Shown one piece after another: positions 1 to 7,485 of a stretch of 10,686 bases of DNA; within the stretch, counting starts at the first letter, position 1; every line of letters starts with the position of its first letter. The stretch spans positions 1-10,686 of the forward strand of contig JAISEA010000084.1 in the NCBI GenBank assembly GCA_031264475.1. Direction: 5' to 3'. Source of the DNA: Treponema sp. (GTDB lineage Bacteria; Spirochaetota; Spirochaetia; Treponematales; Breznakiellaceae). The position numbers and the translations under genes were made by a program. Below the pieces are notes generated by a model. It was not told the origin of the DNA. It saw only the letters and a list, made by a program, of their open reading frames with translations, and did not search any database.

Positions 1-520
1 CGTTGTTAAGAGAAATCGCTTTTACCTTGCAGGAGTTTTCACAGGGACGTTTGATGTTAATAACAGCGGAATACGGACAGACTTTTGCACAGAGACCGCA
101 CTCAATACATTTGGATTTATCAATATGCGCTTTCTGTTTGTGATCGAAGGTTATCGCGGCGCGTCTGCAAGCTTGCTCGCAACGATGCGCCAAACAACCC
201 CGACAGGCGCTGGTTATTTCGTAGCCGCCGGCTGGACAGTCGTCGCAAGCAACGTCTATTACCTCAATGACGTTGGGATTACCCTTGTCGCCGCCTATCG
301 CGGCTTTTACCCTTTCGCCCAAGATGGCGCGTTCCTTGTAAACGCAACAGCGCATGGTAGGCTCTTTGCCCGGCACGATGATTTTCGGAATGGCAAGTAG
401 GTTTTCATATAAATCATCTTTCCATGTATGCCGCGCCACTTCGCAAAGCACGCGGTATTTTAAGTATTGTACCTTTGTATCAAACTTCTTCGCATCTTTC
501 ATATCGTTGGTGTCAATCAT
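1..520 (-). CDS. hydA: [FeFe] hydrogenase, group B type, N-terminal part (gene cut by window edge)
   Basis: The first 173 residues are visible; the rest, including the H-cluster motifs, lies beyond the left edge. The protein should reversibly reduce protons to H2 in the cytoplasm with ferredoxin-type electrons. Cysteine groups seen in order are RCC (58-59), CDDC (92-95), CRGC (106-109), C114 and C118, then a classical [4Fe-4S] motif CIECGLCAKVC (138-148) followed by PY, and RPCENSC (160-164). The run RCCVYKERA followed by ACRGCLAHRC is typical of the monomeric group B (B1/B3) hydrogenases and unlike group A enzymes. The start at 520 follows GGAGG at 527-531 with a 6-nt spacer. That ribosome site lies inside the end of the phosphatase gene, and the two genes overlap by 8 nt, suggesting translational coupling. 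The family call is firm from the N-terminus; catalytic competence cannot be judged here. Confidence 0.88.
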   Translation of the reverse strand, partial: MIDTNDMKDAKKFDTKVQYLKYRVLCEVARHTWKDDLYENLLAIPKIIVPGKEPTMRCCVYKERAILGERVKAAIGGDKGNPNVIEVIDVACDDCPAGGYEITSACRGCLAHRCEQACRRAAITFDHKQKAHIDKSKCIECGLCAKVCPYSAVINIKRPCENSCKVKAISLNN

Positions 521-1673
521 AGTGTACCTCCACTATTTTTCCGGTCTCTTTGAGGTTCTTGGTAAGCGTTTCTACCAGCTTAAGCTTCATAGTTATATCT
601 ATAGGCAATCCTTGGTGTGCGGAATTGATGCTTTGTCCCACAAAAAAGCGTATATGCGTAGCCTCTTCAAAGAGAATGTTCGCAAGCAGGGACGCGCCGT
701 CCCGCTTCGTAAAGTATTTCGGCGTAAGGTCTGTGGCGCTCTTATACTTTTCGCTTAATGCAAGAAGCTTCCGCAAGGTCAAGACGCCTTCGGTTGTAAG
801 ATCAACGCCTTTTATATAACCTATGGGCGGTACGTCCTTGTCGGGAAAGTCAAGCGCCGAGCTTATTTCCTCGTGAAGTCGGCGGGCGACTATTTGAGAA
901 CTAGTACCGCCGCAAACCACTTTTTTCCCTTTGTCCGCGAGGAATTTATCAATATAAAAATCGTCTTGGGTTTTATCAACAGGAGGACCTACCATGACGC
1001 TCACCGGCGCGGCTTCCCTGATTTTTACAGCCGCGACCGTGGTGTCGTCTCCCGGTTCGCCTATGTAGAGATCGTTGCACGCGCCTCCGAGCAGGCACGC
1101 GATACACCGCGCGCTCATTGACCGCTTGATCGTCCGACTAAGGTACTCCATCACATCCTCGCGGAGCCAGCCCAAGTTGAGTACCTTGCCTATGCCTGCG
1201 TGGATAACGCCATCGCTCATAAGAATTATACAGTCGTCCTTAACCAGATTCAGTTCGCTTATGTATACGGTTTTCCCGAAATAGTTATGCTCTGTCCTGT
1301 TAAAATCAACACACTGCCCTTCGTGAAAGTATATGGCGGCTGGATTATCAAACTCAAAAAGATAGCCGCGACCGCTCGTGTCCACATAGACCACCGAGAA
1401 AGTCGCGTAAGCGACGCCGCGCACTTTGCACACCGGAAGGGTTTGGATAATGGTACTGATACATTCCTCTAATTCGATGCCGCTGGAGACCATAGTACAG
1501 AGAATCTTTGAGGTCAGCGTGGCAAGGATGTTTGCTTTAACCCCGCTTCCCAAGCCATCGGCAAGGACTACGGTGGTATATCCATCGGCGCTTACCGCTT
1601 CAACCTTGTCCCCGCAAAGCTCCTCGCCCTTCTTGTTCAACGACGTATAGCCGTTTTCCAAATACAACTCCAT
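513..1673 (-). CDS. SpoIIE/PP2C-type serine/threonine phosphatase linked to H2 sensor
   Basis: This 386-residue soluble protein has the metal-binding motifs of PP2C/SpoIIE phosphatases: LADGLGSG (38-45, Asp39), MSDGVIHAG (152-160, Asp154) and GDDTTVAAVKIR (208-219, Asp209/Asp210). The phosphatase domain covers roughly residues 1-220. The remaining ~165 residues (VMVGPPVDK onward) are a separate C-terminal region, with CGGTSS at about 254-259, which I cannot assign. No membrane segment is seen. The start codon overlaps the hydS stop codon (TAATG), and its end overlaps the hydrogenase start, so the three are translated as a coupled unit. In group C H-cluster proteins of the phosphatase-linked kind, this neighbour is the presumed output: it would dephosphorylate a Ser/Thr-phosphorylated protein when H2 is sensed. 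The target is unknown. The enzyme class is clear; the signalling role is inferred from context. Confidence 0.9.
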   Translation of the reverse strand: MELYLENGYTSLNKKGEELCGDKVEAVSADGYTTVVLADGLGSGVKANILATLTSKILCTMVSSGIELEECISTIIQTLPVCKVRGVAYATFSVVYVDTSGRGYLFEFDNPAAIYFHEGQCVDFNRTEHNYFGKTVYISELNLVKDDCIILMSDGVIHAGIGKVLNLGWLREDVMEYLSRTIKRSMSARCIACLLGGACNDLYIGEPGDDTTVAAVKIREAAPVSVMVGPPVDKTQDDFYIDKFLADKGKKVVCGGTSSQIVARRLHEEISSALDFPDKDVPPIGYIKGVDLTTEGVLTLRKLLALSEKYKSATDLTPKYFTKRDGASLLANILFEEATHIRFFVGQSINSAHQGLPIDITMKLKLVETLTKNLKETGKIVEVHYD

Positions 1674-3700
1674 TAGGCGTCCTCTGACTCACGGAGCAAG
1701 GTCTTCTTGAGTTTGAGCAAAGCCACCTTCGTTTCGGCGGTGGTCTCGCCCAAGAGCGAGGCTATTTCCTGAGCAACGCGCATTTGTTTCTTTATTACGC
1801 CGTCCGTTGTATTCAGGGTCTCGTTTTTTACTTCTATGAGTTGTCTTTCAAATTCCACCTTATCCGAGATGTCTTTATACACGCCGAACATGATCTTATG
1901 TTCCTGTAGCAGGATGATTGACACCTCGGCGTACTTGCCCGTCTCGTCAATGAATACCTTCTTTTTATGTATGCTTTTGCCCTCGTTAAACGCGATGAGG
2001 TACTCGCTACAATTAAAACAATCAAACGCATACAAACCTTTTGGGTCTGTTGCGGTTATGCCGAGAATCTTGCGCGCGTTCCCGTTTAATTCCTGTATTT
2101 TGTAATCACTGTCAAGGAGGATGATACCGTTAGGGCTGTTCTGAATTATCTCATAAGACATCGATTCCGCGCGGGTACGCATATAGGGGATACACATCTC
2201 TATAGCGGCTAACCCGTTAAACACAGCCAGAGCCTTTTCGCGGCAGGTCGAGTATCCGCACGCGCCGCAGTTAAGCTCATCCTCTGGTTTGGTCTTACCG
2301 CTTTTAGCCAGAATAAACCGAATGTCCCGTTCACTTGGCTTTACAAACCGCGTGGGGAGCGGCGGATACCCCACCGATAAATCAACATCGCGCGGCGCTG
2401 TTTTCTCAGGCTCCGCTTCCGCGTCCAGCAAATTCTTATTGACGTAATCCCTTATTTCCTTATTCGCCTTGATCGCGCCCCCAGCGTTTTTCAGGATACA
2501 GGGTCCGTTAATGCACGCATATTCACAGCAATTCATCTCAATAAACAAACCAGAATACGCTTCTATATCTTCAAGGAGTTCAAAACACCTCTTTACGCCG
2601 TCCACCGCGACGTATTCATACCCATCGGGAGGGTTTATGAAAGACTTGATTATTCCGCGGCTAATGGGATAATACTTGGCGCGGTTCATCGCTCCCCCGA
2701 AAATTGCCTTGATGTCTGACACCATAGCACGGGACTCTCCCACGATAGGGCGAGACTCTCCCACGATAGGGCGAGACTCTCCCACGATAGGGCGGGACTC
2801 TCCGACGATAGCGGGAGACTCTCCCACGATAGCGCGGGACTCTCCCACGATAGCGCGGGACTCTCCCACGATGGCACGGGAGTCTCCCACGATAGGGCGA
2901 GACTCTCCGACGGTAGCGCGAGACTCTCCGACGATAGGGCGGGACTCTCCCACAATCGGGCGCGGCTCTCCCACGATAGCGCGAGAGTCTCCCACGATAG
3001 GGCGAGACTCTCCCACGATAGGGCGAGACTCTCCCACGATAGGGCGAGACTCTCCCACGTTTCTATTGGTAAAGAGCTGGCTCAATTCCTCAAAAGTCAA
3101 AACCGCGTCTATGATTCCGCTCTCAGCGGCTTCTCTCTTTTTTGCTATACACGGACCTATGAACACTATCTTCGCGTCTGGAAAACGTGCCTTTAAAAGT
3201 TTCCCGTGCGCTATCATGGGGGATACTACCGGAGCCAAGTATTTCAGAGCTTTGGGGTAGTATGCCTGAATCATGCGGTTTATTGCGGGACACGCGGAAG
3301 TGATAAAATTCTTGTATTCGCGCGTCTCTAAAATACGGGCGTACGCGGCGCTGACAGACTTGGCTCCAACCGCCGTCTCCTCTGCGCGTGTAAAGCCAAG
3401 TTTAGTAAGGGCAAGGCGCAGTACTGAGAAATTCTGTACGCCGAAACTGCTTACAAAGGAAGGCGCGACCGAGGCGATCACCTGCCCGCCTTCGGACAGT
3501 ATCGCCTCGGTTTTTGCCGTTTCAGAATTAACTTTTTTCGCGTTCTGCGGGCAGACGCTCGTGCAGGTGCCGCACAGAATACAGCGCTCCTCAACGATAT
3601 GCGCCTGATGATTTTCAATTTTTATCGCTTTTACCGGACATTCGCGCAGACACTTGAAGCAATCTTTACACCGCGCCGTCTTAAAGTCTAAATATTCCAT
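1673..3700 (-). CDS. hydS: Putative H2-sensing [FeFe]-hydrogenase-like protein with PAS domain (group C)
   Basis: This 675-residue protein is a likely cytoplasmic H2 sensor. Domains in order: a 2[4Fe-4S] ferredoxin domain (C11, C14, C17, C21 and C40, C43, C46, C50); an H-cluster domain with motif L1 as TSACP (134-138), L2 as GPCIAKK (182-188) and L3 as NCCEYACINGPC (390-401); another Fe-S motif, CGACGYSTC (478-486) plus C503; a PAS domain (about 511-612) with a CFNC pair (561-564); and a C-terminal helical, probably coiled-coil stretch (612-672). Likely H-cluster ligands are C137, C184, C392 and C396. Alanine replaces the proton-relay cysteine in L1 and glycine replaces methionine in L2, as reported for sensory enzymes. 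There is no kinase domain; the overlapping phosphatase gene is the probable partner. Residues 215-326 are a heptapeptide repeat insert. The ATG at 3700 has only a weak ribosome site (GGGAA). The family call is firm; the sensing role is inferred. Confidence 0.88.
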   Translation of the reverse strand: MEYLDFKTARCKDCFKCLRECPVKAIKIENHQAHIVEERCILCGTCTSVCPQNAKKVNSETAKTEAILSEGGQVIASVAPSFVSSFGVQNFSVLRLALTKLGFTRAEETAVGAKSVSAAYARILETREYKNFITSACPAINRMIQAYYPKALKYLAPVVSPMIAHGKLLKARFPDAKIVFIGPCIAKKREAAESGIIDAVLTFEELSQLFTNRNVGESRPIVGESRPIVGESRPIVGDSRAIVGEPRPIVGESRPIVGESRATVGESRPIVGDSRAIVGESRAIVGESRAIVGESPAIVGESRPIVGESRPIVGESRPIVGESRAMVSDIKAIFGGAMNRAKYYPISRGIIKSFINPPDGYEYVAVDGVKRCFELLEDIEAYSGLFIEMNCCEYACINGPCILKNAGGAIKANKEIRDYVNKNLLDAEAEPEKTAPRDVDLSVGYPPLPTRFVKPSERDIRFILAKSGKTKPEDELNCGACGYSTCREKALAVFNGLAAIEMCIPYMRTRAESMSYEIIQNSPNGIILLDSDYKIQELNGNARKILGITATDPKGLYAFDCFNCSEYLIAFNEGKSIHKKKVFIDETGKYAEVSIILLQEHKIMFGVYKDISDKVEFERQLIEVKNETLNTTDGVIKKQMRVAQEIASLLGETTAETKVALLKLKKTLLRESEDA
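2723..3058 (-). repeat. Sixteen in-frame 21-bp tandem repeats inside hydS
   Basis: Sixteen contiguous 21-bp units encode residues 215-326 of HydS as heptapeptides VGESRPI or VGESRAI. Variants include VGDSRAI, VGEPRPI, VGESRAT, VGESPAI and VGESRAM. A degenerate seventeenth unit (VSDIKAI, 2702-2722) leads back into the conserved domain. The array sits after TFEELSQLF, in the loop between the L2 and L3 H-cluster motifs. Units differ by scattered point changes, with Pro/Ala alternation at position 6, so the array is not brand new. The unit is a multiple of three and has no stop codons, so gain or loss of units keeps the reading frame. It also leaves long open frames on both strands, which are artefacts. 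Confidence 0.97.
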
Positions 3701-3709
3701 GTTGTTCCC

Positions 3710-3746
3710 GTGGTGTTCGCCTTGGGCGTCCGAAGACGAACACCAC
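3710..3746 (-). promoter_or_regulatory. Intercistronic hairpin between ferredoxin and hydS
   Basis: A perfect 10-bp inverted repeat, GTGGTGTTCG with CGAACACCAC, encloses a 17-nt loop. It fills most of the 54-nt gap between the ferredoxin stop and the hydS start, ending 9 nt before the ATG. An alternative inner stem (CGTC/GACG with a 4-nt loop, 3727-3738) would compete with the outer one. No T-run follows, so it is unlikely to be a terminator. It could be an mRNA processing or stability element, or it could limit hydS translation, which has a weak ribosome site. The function is inferred. Confidence 0.6.
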
Positions 3747-3754
3747 TTCCGCGC

Positions 3755-4003
3755 CTATGCGTGAACATTAAGCACAACGTTGTCAAAAAAGTCCTGTATA
3801 CTATCGGGTTTTACCGCATAATACGCTTCGTTCACCATTATAGAAACGCCGTCCGAATTACATTTACCCATGCAGAACGCGCCGCTTAACTCAACTTGCT
3901 CGCTCAGCCCGTCGCGTTTAATCAAATACTGCATCTGTTCAACCACCTGTCTTGAACCTTTCAAATGACAGGAACTTCCAATACAAACGGTTACTTTTGT
4001 CAT
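3755..4003 (-). CDS. NuoE/thioredoxin-like [2Fe-2S] ferredoxin
   Basis: This protein of 82 residues has the four-cysteine pattern of the NuoE-like [2Fe-2S] fold: CIGSSC (C7, C12) and, after 31 residues, CMGKC (C44, C48). It is a single small domain with no flavin- or NAD-binding partner fused to it. Such proteins pass electrons in the cytoplasm, and small stand-alone versions are common beside [FeFe] hydrogenases. I chose the ATG at 4003 because GGAGG precedes it by 8 nt. The in-frame ATG at 4018 would add five residues (MEGSV), but it overlaps that ribosome site and has no proper one itself. The gene follows the APH-like kinase by 18 nt and precedes hydS by 54 nt. Its partner could be HydS, the group B hydrogenase, or both; the sequence does not decide. 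Confidence 0.88.
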   Translation of the reverse strand: MTKVTVCIGSSCHLKGSRQVVEQMQYLIKRDGLSEQVELSGAFCMGKCNSDGVSIMVNEAYYAVKPDSIQDFFDNVVLNVHA

Positions 4004-4021
4004 AACACTACCCTCCATCCT

Positions 4022-4771
4022 TTATTCATAATCAATAACATCGATCCAACGCAGTAAGAATTCCTTTTCTTCCTTCTTGCCTTTTACCATCTGAGACGCG
4101 GCGACTATGGGCATCCATTTCTGCACGTATTGTTTAGCGGTATCGCTCTTTTTACAGAACAGGTTAAGGTATTTCTCCGCGCCTGATATGTCCCCGGTTA
4201 GCCAGAAAAGAAGGTAGGTTCTTGCGGCGTCCGCTCCAGCATTGCCTTGAGTTGCGTGCGCCCAATCGATAATATACGGGCTATCGTCCGCTGAAATAAT
4301 GATGTTGCTCGGATTAAAATCGCCATGACACACCTTGCTGTGTTTCGGCATACTGTCAAGCCTCGTATGCAGATCATATCTGGTCGTCGCGTCCAAATCG
4401 GCTTGGGCTATCTTCCGCGCCATCTTATCCCTCAGCTTATTAAGTAAGGGCGATTGCTTGGACTGTACCTCCATTTGAAGGTCTACAAAAAGATCGAAAT
4501 ACTCGTCCTTCTTTTCAGGGTTTTCCTGCATAAGCCGTTCCAGTGTCTTGCCTTCAATATGCTCAAGAACTATCGCCCATTTGTTTTTGACTTTCGTTAT
4601 TTCAAGTAATTTGGGGATTCTCAAGCCCGTCTCTTCCACACGCGCCTGATTCAGCGCCTCGTTGAGCACATCGGCTTTGGAATAATTCTCATCAAAGAGC
4701 TTAATTACCTTGCCGCCGTCTCGATAAACCGTCTTCGTATTGCGTACGGCTATAATCTTATCCAGCTTCAT
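4022..4771 (-). CDS. APH/choline-kinase-fold phosphotransferase of unknown substrate
   Basis: This 249-residue protein has the hallmarks of the aminoglycoside phosphotransferase/choline kinase fold. These are an N-lobe with GGKVIKLF (lysine for ATP binding), EGKTLERLM near residue 75, the catalytic loop HGDFNPSN (HxDxxxxN), and the metal-binding IDWAHA. Its overall look resembles the APH-like family TIGR02172, first noted in Fibrobacter (from memory). It need not confer antibiotic resistance; relatives phosphorylate various small molecules. It lies 9 nt after adhE, with its GGAGG site adjoining the adhE stop codon, and 18 nt before the ferredoxin. It is therefore embedded in the redox operon and probably co-expressed. 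Why a small-molecule kinase belongs there is not clear. Fold confidence is high; the substrate is unknown. Confidence 0.85.
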   Translation of the reverse strand: MKLDKIIAVRNTKTVYRDGGKVIKLFDENYSKADVLNEALNQARVEETGLRIPKLLEITKVKNKWAIVLEHIEGKTLERLMQENPEKKDEYFDLFVDLQMEVQSKQSPLLNKLRDKMARKIAQADLDATTRYDLHTRLDSMPKHSKVCHGDFNPSNIIISADDSPYIIDWAHATQGNAGADAARTYLLFWLTGDISGAEKYLNLFCKKSDTAKQYVQKWMPIVAASQMVKGKKEEKEFLLRWIDVIDYE

Positions 4772-4780
4772 GTCGTCCTC

Positions 4781-7387
4781 CTAATTTTGTCCATAGTATG
4801 CGTTGAGATACATCTGTTTAATCTCACTCATAAGCGGATACCGGGGATTTGCCCCGGTGCATTGATCGTCAAAAGCCTGTTCCGTCATTTCGTCAAGCCT
4901 ATCAAGAAAATCTTGTTCGTCAATTCCATAGTCTTTTATGGTCTTCTTAATACCAATCCGCTCTTTCAGAGTGTCAATGGCTTTGATAAGACCTTCGAGT
5001 TTTTCAGAGTCGTTTTCGCCATGTATTCCAAGATAATCCGCAATCTCGGCGTAACGCGCCAATGTGTGCGGGTGATCGTATTGGGGGAAGGTCCCCATTT
5101 TAGCAGGGGTTTCAGCGGCGTTGAACCGCAGTACCTCGTCGATCATAAGCGCGTTGGCTATACCGTGCGGCAAATGGTGAAAGGAACCTAGTTTATGCGC
5201 CATAGAATGGCACACGCCGAGAAACGCATTGGCAAAAGCCATGCCCGCCATAGTAGCGGCATTAGCTGTTTTTTCACGCGCGACCGGATCGTTTTGCCCA
5301 TCATCGTAAGCGCGTGGGAGGTATTCAAACAGCATTTTAAGACTCCGCAGAGCCAAGCCGTCTGTATAGTCCGTTGCCAGCATCGCCGCGTAAGCTTCCA
5401 AGTCGTGGGTTATCGCGTCTATGCCGCTCGCGGCTGTGAGTCCTTTCGGGGCGTTCATCATCATATCCGCGTCAACCACCGCCATGTTCGGCATCAATTC
5501 ATAATCGGCAAGCGGGTACTTCACGCCTGTCTTCTCATCGGTTATGACGGCGAAAGGCGTTACTTCGCTCCCGGTACCTGCTGTTGTCGGCACGGCGATA
5601 AAATAAGCCTTTTCTCCTTGTTTCGGGAATGTGTAAACCCGCTTCCTGATGTCCATGAACCGCATAGCAAGGTCCATAAAATTAACTTCCGGATGTTCGT
5701 ACATGACCCACATGATCTTTGCCGCGTCCATAGCCGAACCGCCGCCTACCGCAATGATACAATCTGGTTTGAAGGTGTTCATAGCCGCGGTTCCCTCTTT
5801 TGCGCACGCTAAAGTCGGGTCTGGCTCCACGTTAAAGAACGTCGTATGGGTTATTCCCATTGCGTCTAGTTTGTCGGTAACGGTCTTGGTATAACCGTTG
5901 TGATACAAGAAGGAGTCCGTAACTACAAACGCCTTCTTTTTACCCAAGACGGTTTTTAATTCCTCCAGTGCGACCGACAGGCATCCTTTCTTGATATACA
6001 CCTTTTGCGGGGTCCTGAACCATAGCATATTTTCCCTCCTTTCCGCGACGGTTTTGATATTGAGTAAGTGTTTAACGCCAACGTTTTCACCGACGCTATT
6101 TCCGCCCCATGTGCCGCACCCTAAGGTAAGTGACGGGGGGAGTTTAAAGTTGTACAGATCGCCTATCCCTCCATGCGAAGAAGGGGTATTTACTAGAATA
6201 CGGCACGTTTTCATCCTCGCGGCAAATTGAGACAGCTTTTCCTTTTCTGTTATCTGGTTGATATAAAGAGAAGCGGTGTGTCCATAGCCGCCGTCCGCGA
6301 TTAGTCGATCCGCTTTCTCTAAAGCGTCGTCAAAACTCACGGCGCGGTACATGGCTAGTACCGGGCTTAACTTCTCGTGGGCGAATTCCTCGCTTATGTC
6401 TACGCTTTCTACTTCGCCTATGAGTATCTTTGTCGACTCAGGCGTTGTTATTCCTGCTAATTGTGCGATTTTCACTGCCTTTTGTCCGACTATTCTTGCG
6501 TTCAACGATCCGTTGATTATGATGGTCTTTCTTACCTTTTCCGTTTCTTCTGGGTTAAGAAAATAACATCCGCGCTTGATAAATTCCGCTTTGACCTTAT
6601 CGTATATCTTATCAAGGGCGATTACGGATTGTTCGGACGCGCAAATCATGCCGTTGTCAAAGGTCTTGCTGTGTATGATGGAGTTTACCGCGACTAGTAC
6701 GTCTGCGGTGTCGTCAATAATGGCTGGGGTATTGCCTGAGCCTACGCCTAATGCTGGTTTTCCGCTGGAATACGCGGATTTCACCATGCCCGGACCCCCG
6801 GTCGCGAGGATAATGTCGGCTTCTTTCATAAGGGTATTGGTAAACTCAAGGCTCGGTTCGTCAATCCAGCCGATTATTCCCTCTGGTGCGCCTGCTTTAA
6901 CCGCGGCTTCCAGCACGATTTTCGCTGACTGAACGGTCGCGTTCTTTGCCCGTGGGTGAGGGCTGATTATGATGCCGTTTCGTGTTTTCAACGCCAGCAA
7001 GGTCTTGAATATCGTGGTAGATGTGGGGTTGGTGGTTGGTATAACCGCGCAAATCACGCCTATGGGTTCGGCTATTTTCTTTATTCCATAAGCCTCGTCC
7101 TCTTCCACAACGCCGGTTGTTTTTGTGTGTTTATAGGCGTTATAGATGTACTCTGAGGCGTAATGGTTCTTTATCACTTTGTCCTCTACAACGCCCATCC
7201 CGGTTTCTTCTACCGCAAGTTTCGCAAGCGGTATTCTTTGGTGATTAGCCGCAAGAGCGGCTTCAAGAAAAATCTTGTCCACCTGCTCTTGGGTATAGGT
7301 CGCAAAGACTCTTTGAGCCTTCCGTACCGTTTCAATAGCCAATGTTAATTTCTCAAGGCTATCGATCTTTTCATATATTTCATCCAT
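4781..7387 (-). CDS. adhE: Bifunctional acetaldehyde-CoA/alcohol dehydrogenase
   Basis: AdhE converts acetyl-CoA to acetaldehyde and then ethanol, using two NADH, and so recycles NAD+ during fermentation. The N-terminal aldehyde dehydrogenase half (about 1-440) carries the catalytic cysteine in FDNGMICASE (Cys249). The C-terminal iron-dependent alcohol dehydrogenase half (about 455-868) has GGGSAMDAAK (548-557), PTTAGTGSEVTPF (600-612) and iron ligands Asp657, His661, His727 and His741. These sit four residues after the E. coli AdhE equivalents. The length of 868 residues is normal for the family. I placed the start at 7387, which follows AAGGAG (7394-7399) by 6 nt. An in-frame upstream ATG at 7513 would add 42 residues read entirely from dispersed repeats and is rejected. 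AdhE normally forms spirosome filaments. It is the first gene of the presumed operon leading to the hydrogenase and a natural Rex target. Confidence 0.97.
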   Translation of the reverse strand: MDEIYEKIDSLEKLTLAIETVRKAQRVFATYTQEQVDKIFLEAALAANHQRIPLAKLAVEETGMGVVEDKVIKNHYASEYIYNAYKHTKTTGVVEEDEAYGIKKIAEPIGVICAVIPTTNPTSTTIFKTLLALKTRNGIIISPHPRAKNATVQSAKIVLEAAVKAGAPEGIIGWIDEPSLEFTNTLMKEADIILATGGPGMVKSAYSSGKPALGVGSGNTPAIIDDTADVLVAVNSIIHSKTFDNGMICASEQSVIALDKIYDKVKAEFIKRGCYFLNPEETEKVRKTIIINGSLNARIVGQKAVKIAQLAGITTPESTKILIGEVESVDISEEFAHEKLSPVLAMYRAVSFDDALEKADRLIADGGYGHTASLYINQITEKEKLSQFAARMKTCRILVNTPSSHGGIGDLYNFKLPPSLTLGCGTWGGNSVGENVGVKHLLNIKTVAERRENMLWFRTPQKVYIKKGCLSVALEELKTVLGKKKAFVVTDSFLYHNGYTKTVTDKLDAMGITHTTFFNVEPDPTLACAKEGTAAMNTFKPDCIIAVGGGSAMDAAKIMWVMYEHPEVNFMDLAMRFMDIRKRVYTFPKQGEKAYFIAVPTTAGTGSEVTPFAVITDEKTGVKYPLADYELMPNMAVVDADMMMNAPKGLTAASGIDAITHDLEAYAAMLATDYTDGLALRSLKMLFEYLPRAYDDGQNDPVAREKTANAATMAGMAFANAFLGVCHSMAHKLGSFHHLPHGIANALMIDEVLRFNAAETPAKMGTFPQYDHPHTLARYAEIADYLGIHGENDSEKLEGLIKAIDTLKERIGIKKTIKDYGIDEQDFLDRLDEMTEQAFDDQCTGANPRYPLMSEIKQMYLNAYYGQN

Positions 7388-7400
7388 ATTCTTCTCCTTC

Positions 7401-7485
7401 ACGCACGAAGTGCGTTTAAATACTTCATAACGGGGCGTTGTTTGAAAGGGGGCGCCGCTTCCACTGACTTGACGGTTGCGCTTGC
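7401..7485 (+). repeat. Dispersed repeat R, copy 1 (lacks far hairpin)
   Basis: It begins with hairpin ACGCAC-GAA-GTGCGT (7401-7415), then TTTAAATACTTC, a GGGG(C/T)GTTGT segment, CGCTTCCACTGAC and GACGGTTGCGCTTGC. It then runs straight into copy 2, so the second hairpin is missing. On the minus strand its terminal hairpin lies in the adhE leader, directly before the ribosome site. Compare copies at 7486, 8438, 8724, 10120 and 10353. Confidence 0.85.
7417..7446 (-). promoter_or_regulatory. Possible adhE promoter inside repeat R copy 1
   Basis: On the minus strand TTCAAA (7441-7446) is followed after 18 nt by TATTTA (7417-7422), about 30 nt upstream of the adhE start codon. The match to sigma70-type boxes is only moderate, and the same TATTTA lies in other R copies. 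No better promoter was seen in 7388-7682. A start here would fall within the R hairpin. Read-through from rex is an alternative, but two hairpins behind rex argue against it. Confidence 0.25.

Noticed and set aside
84..758. Plus-strand open frames at 85-270, 125-400 and 354-758
   Set aside because: They are antisense to the hydrogenase and phosphatase genes, whose cysteine and metal-binding motifs are unmistakable on the minus strand.
2686..2955. Minus-strand open frame with SLALSWE-type heptads
   Set aside because: It is the alternative frame of the same repeat array; hydS in the other frame is continuous with conserved domains on both sides.
2702..3058. CRISPR array
   Set aside because: Units are contiguous 21-mers with no spacers, and they are translated in frame within a conserved protein. 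No cas genes.
2676..3260. Long plus-strand open frame (194 codons) rich in RDSPTIG
   Set aside because: It is antisense to conserved hydS domains and stays open because the 21-bp unit has no stops in this frame. No ribosome site or family resemblance.
4004..4018. Ferredoxin start at the ATG at 4018
   Set aside because: It lacks a ribosome site at workable distance and overlaps the GGAGG that serves the ATG at 4003.
4022..4771. Aminoglycoside resistance gene
   Set aside because: Only the general APH fold is visible. The operon context is redox metabolism and no resistance subfamily is recognisable.
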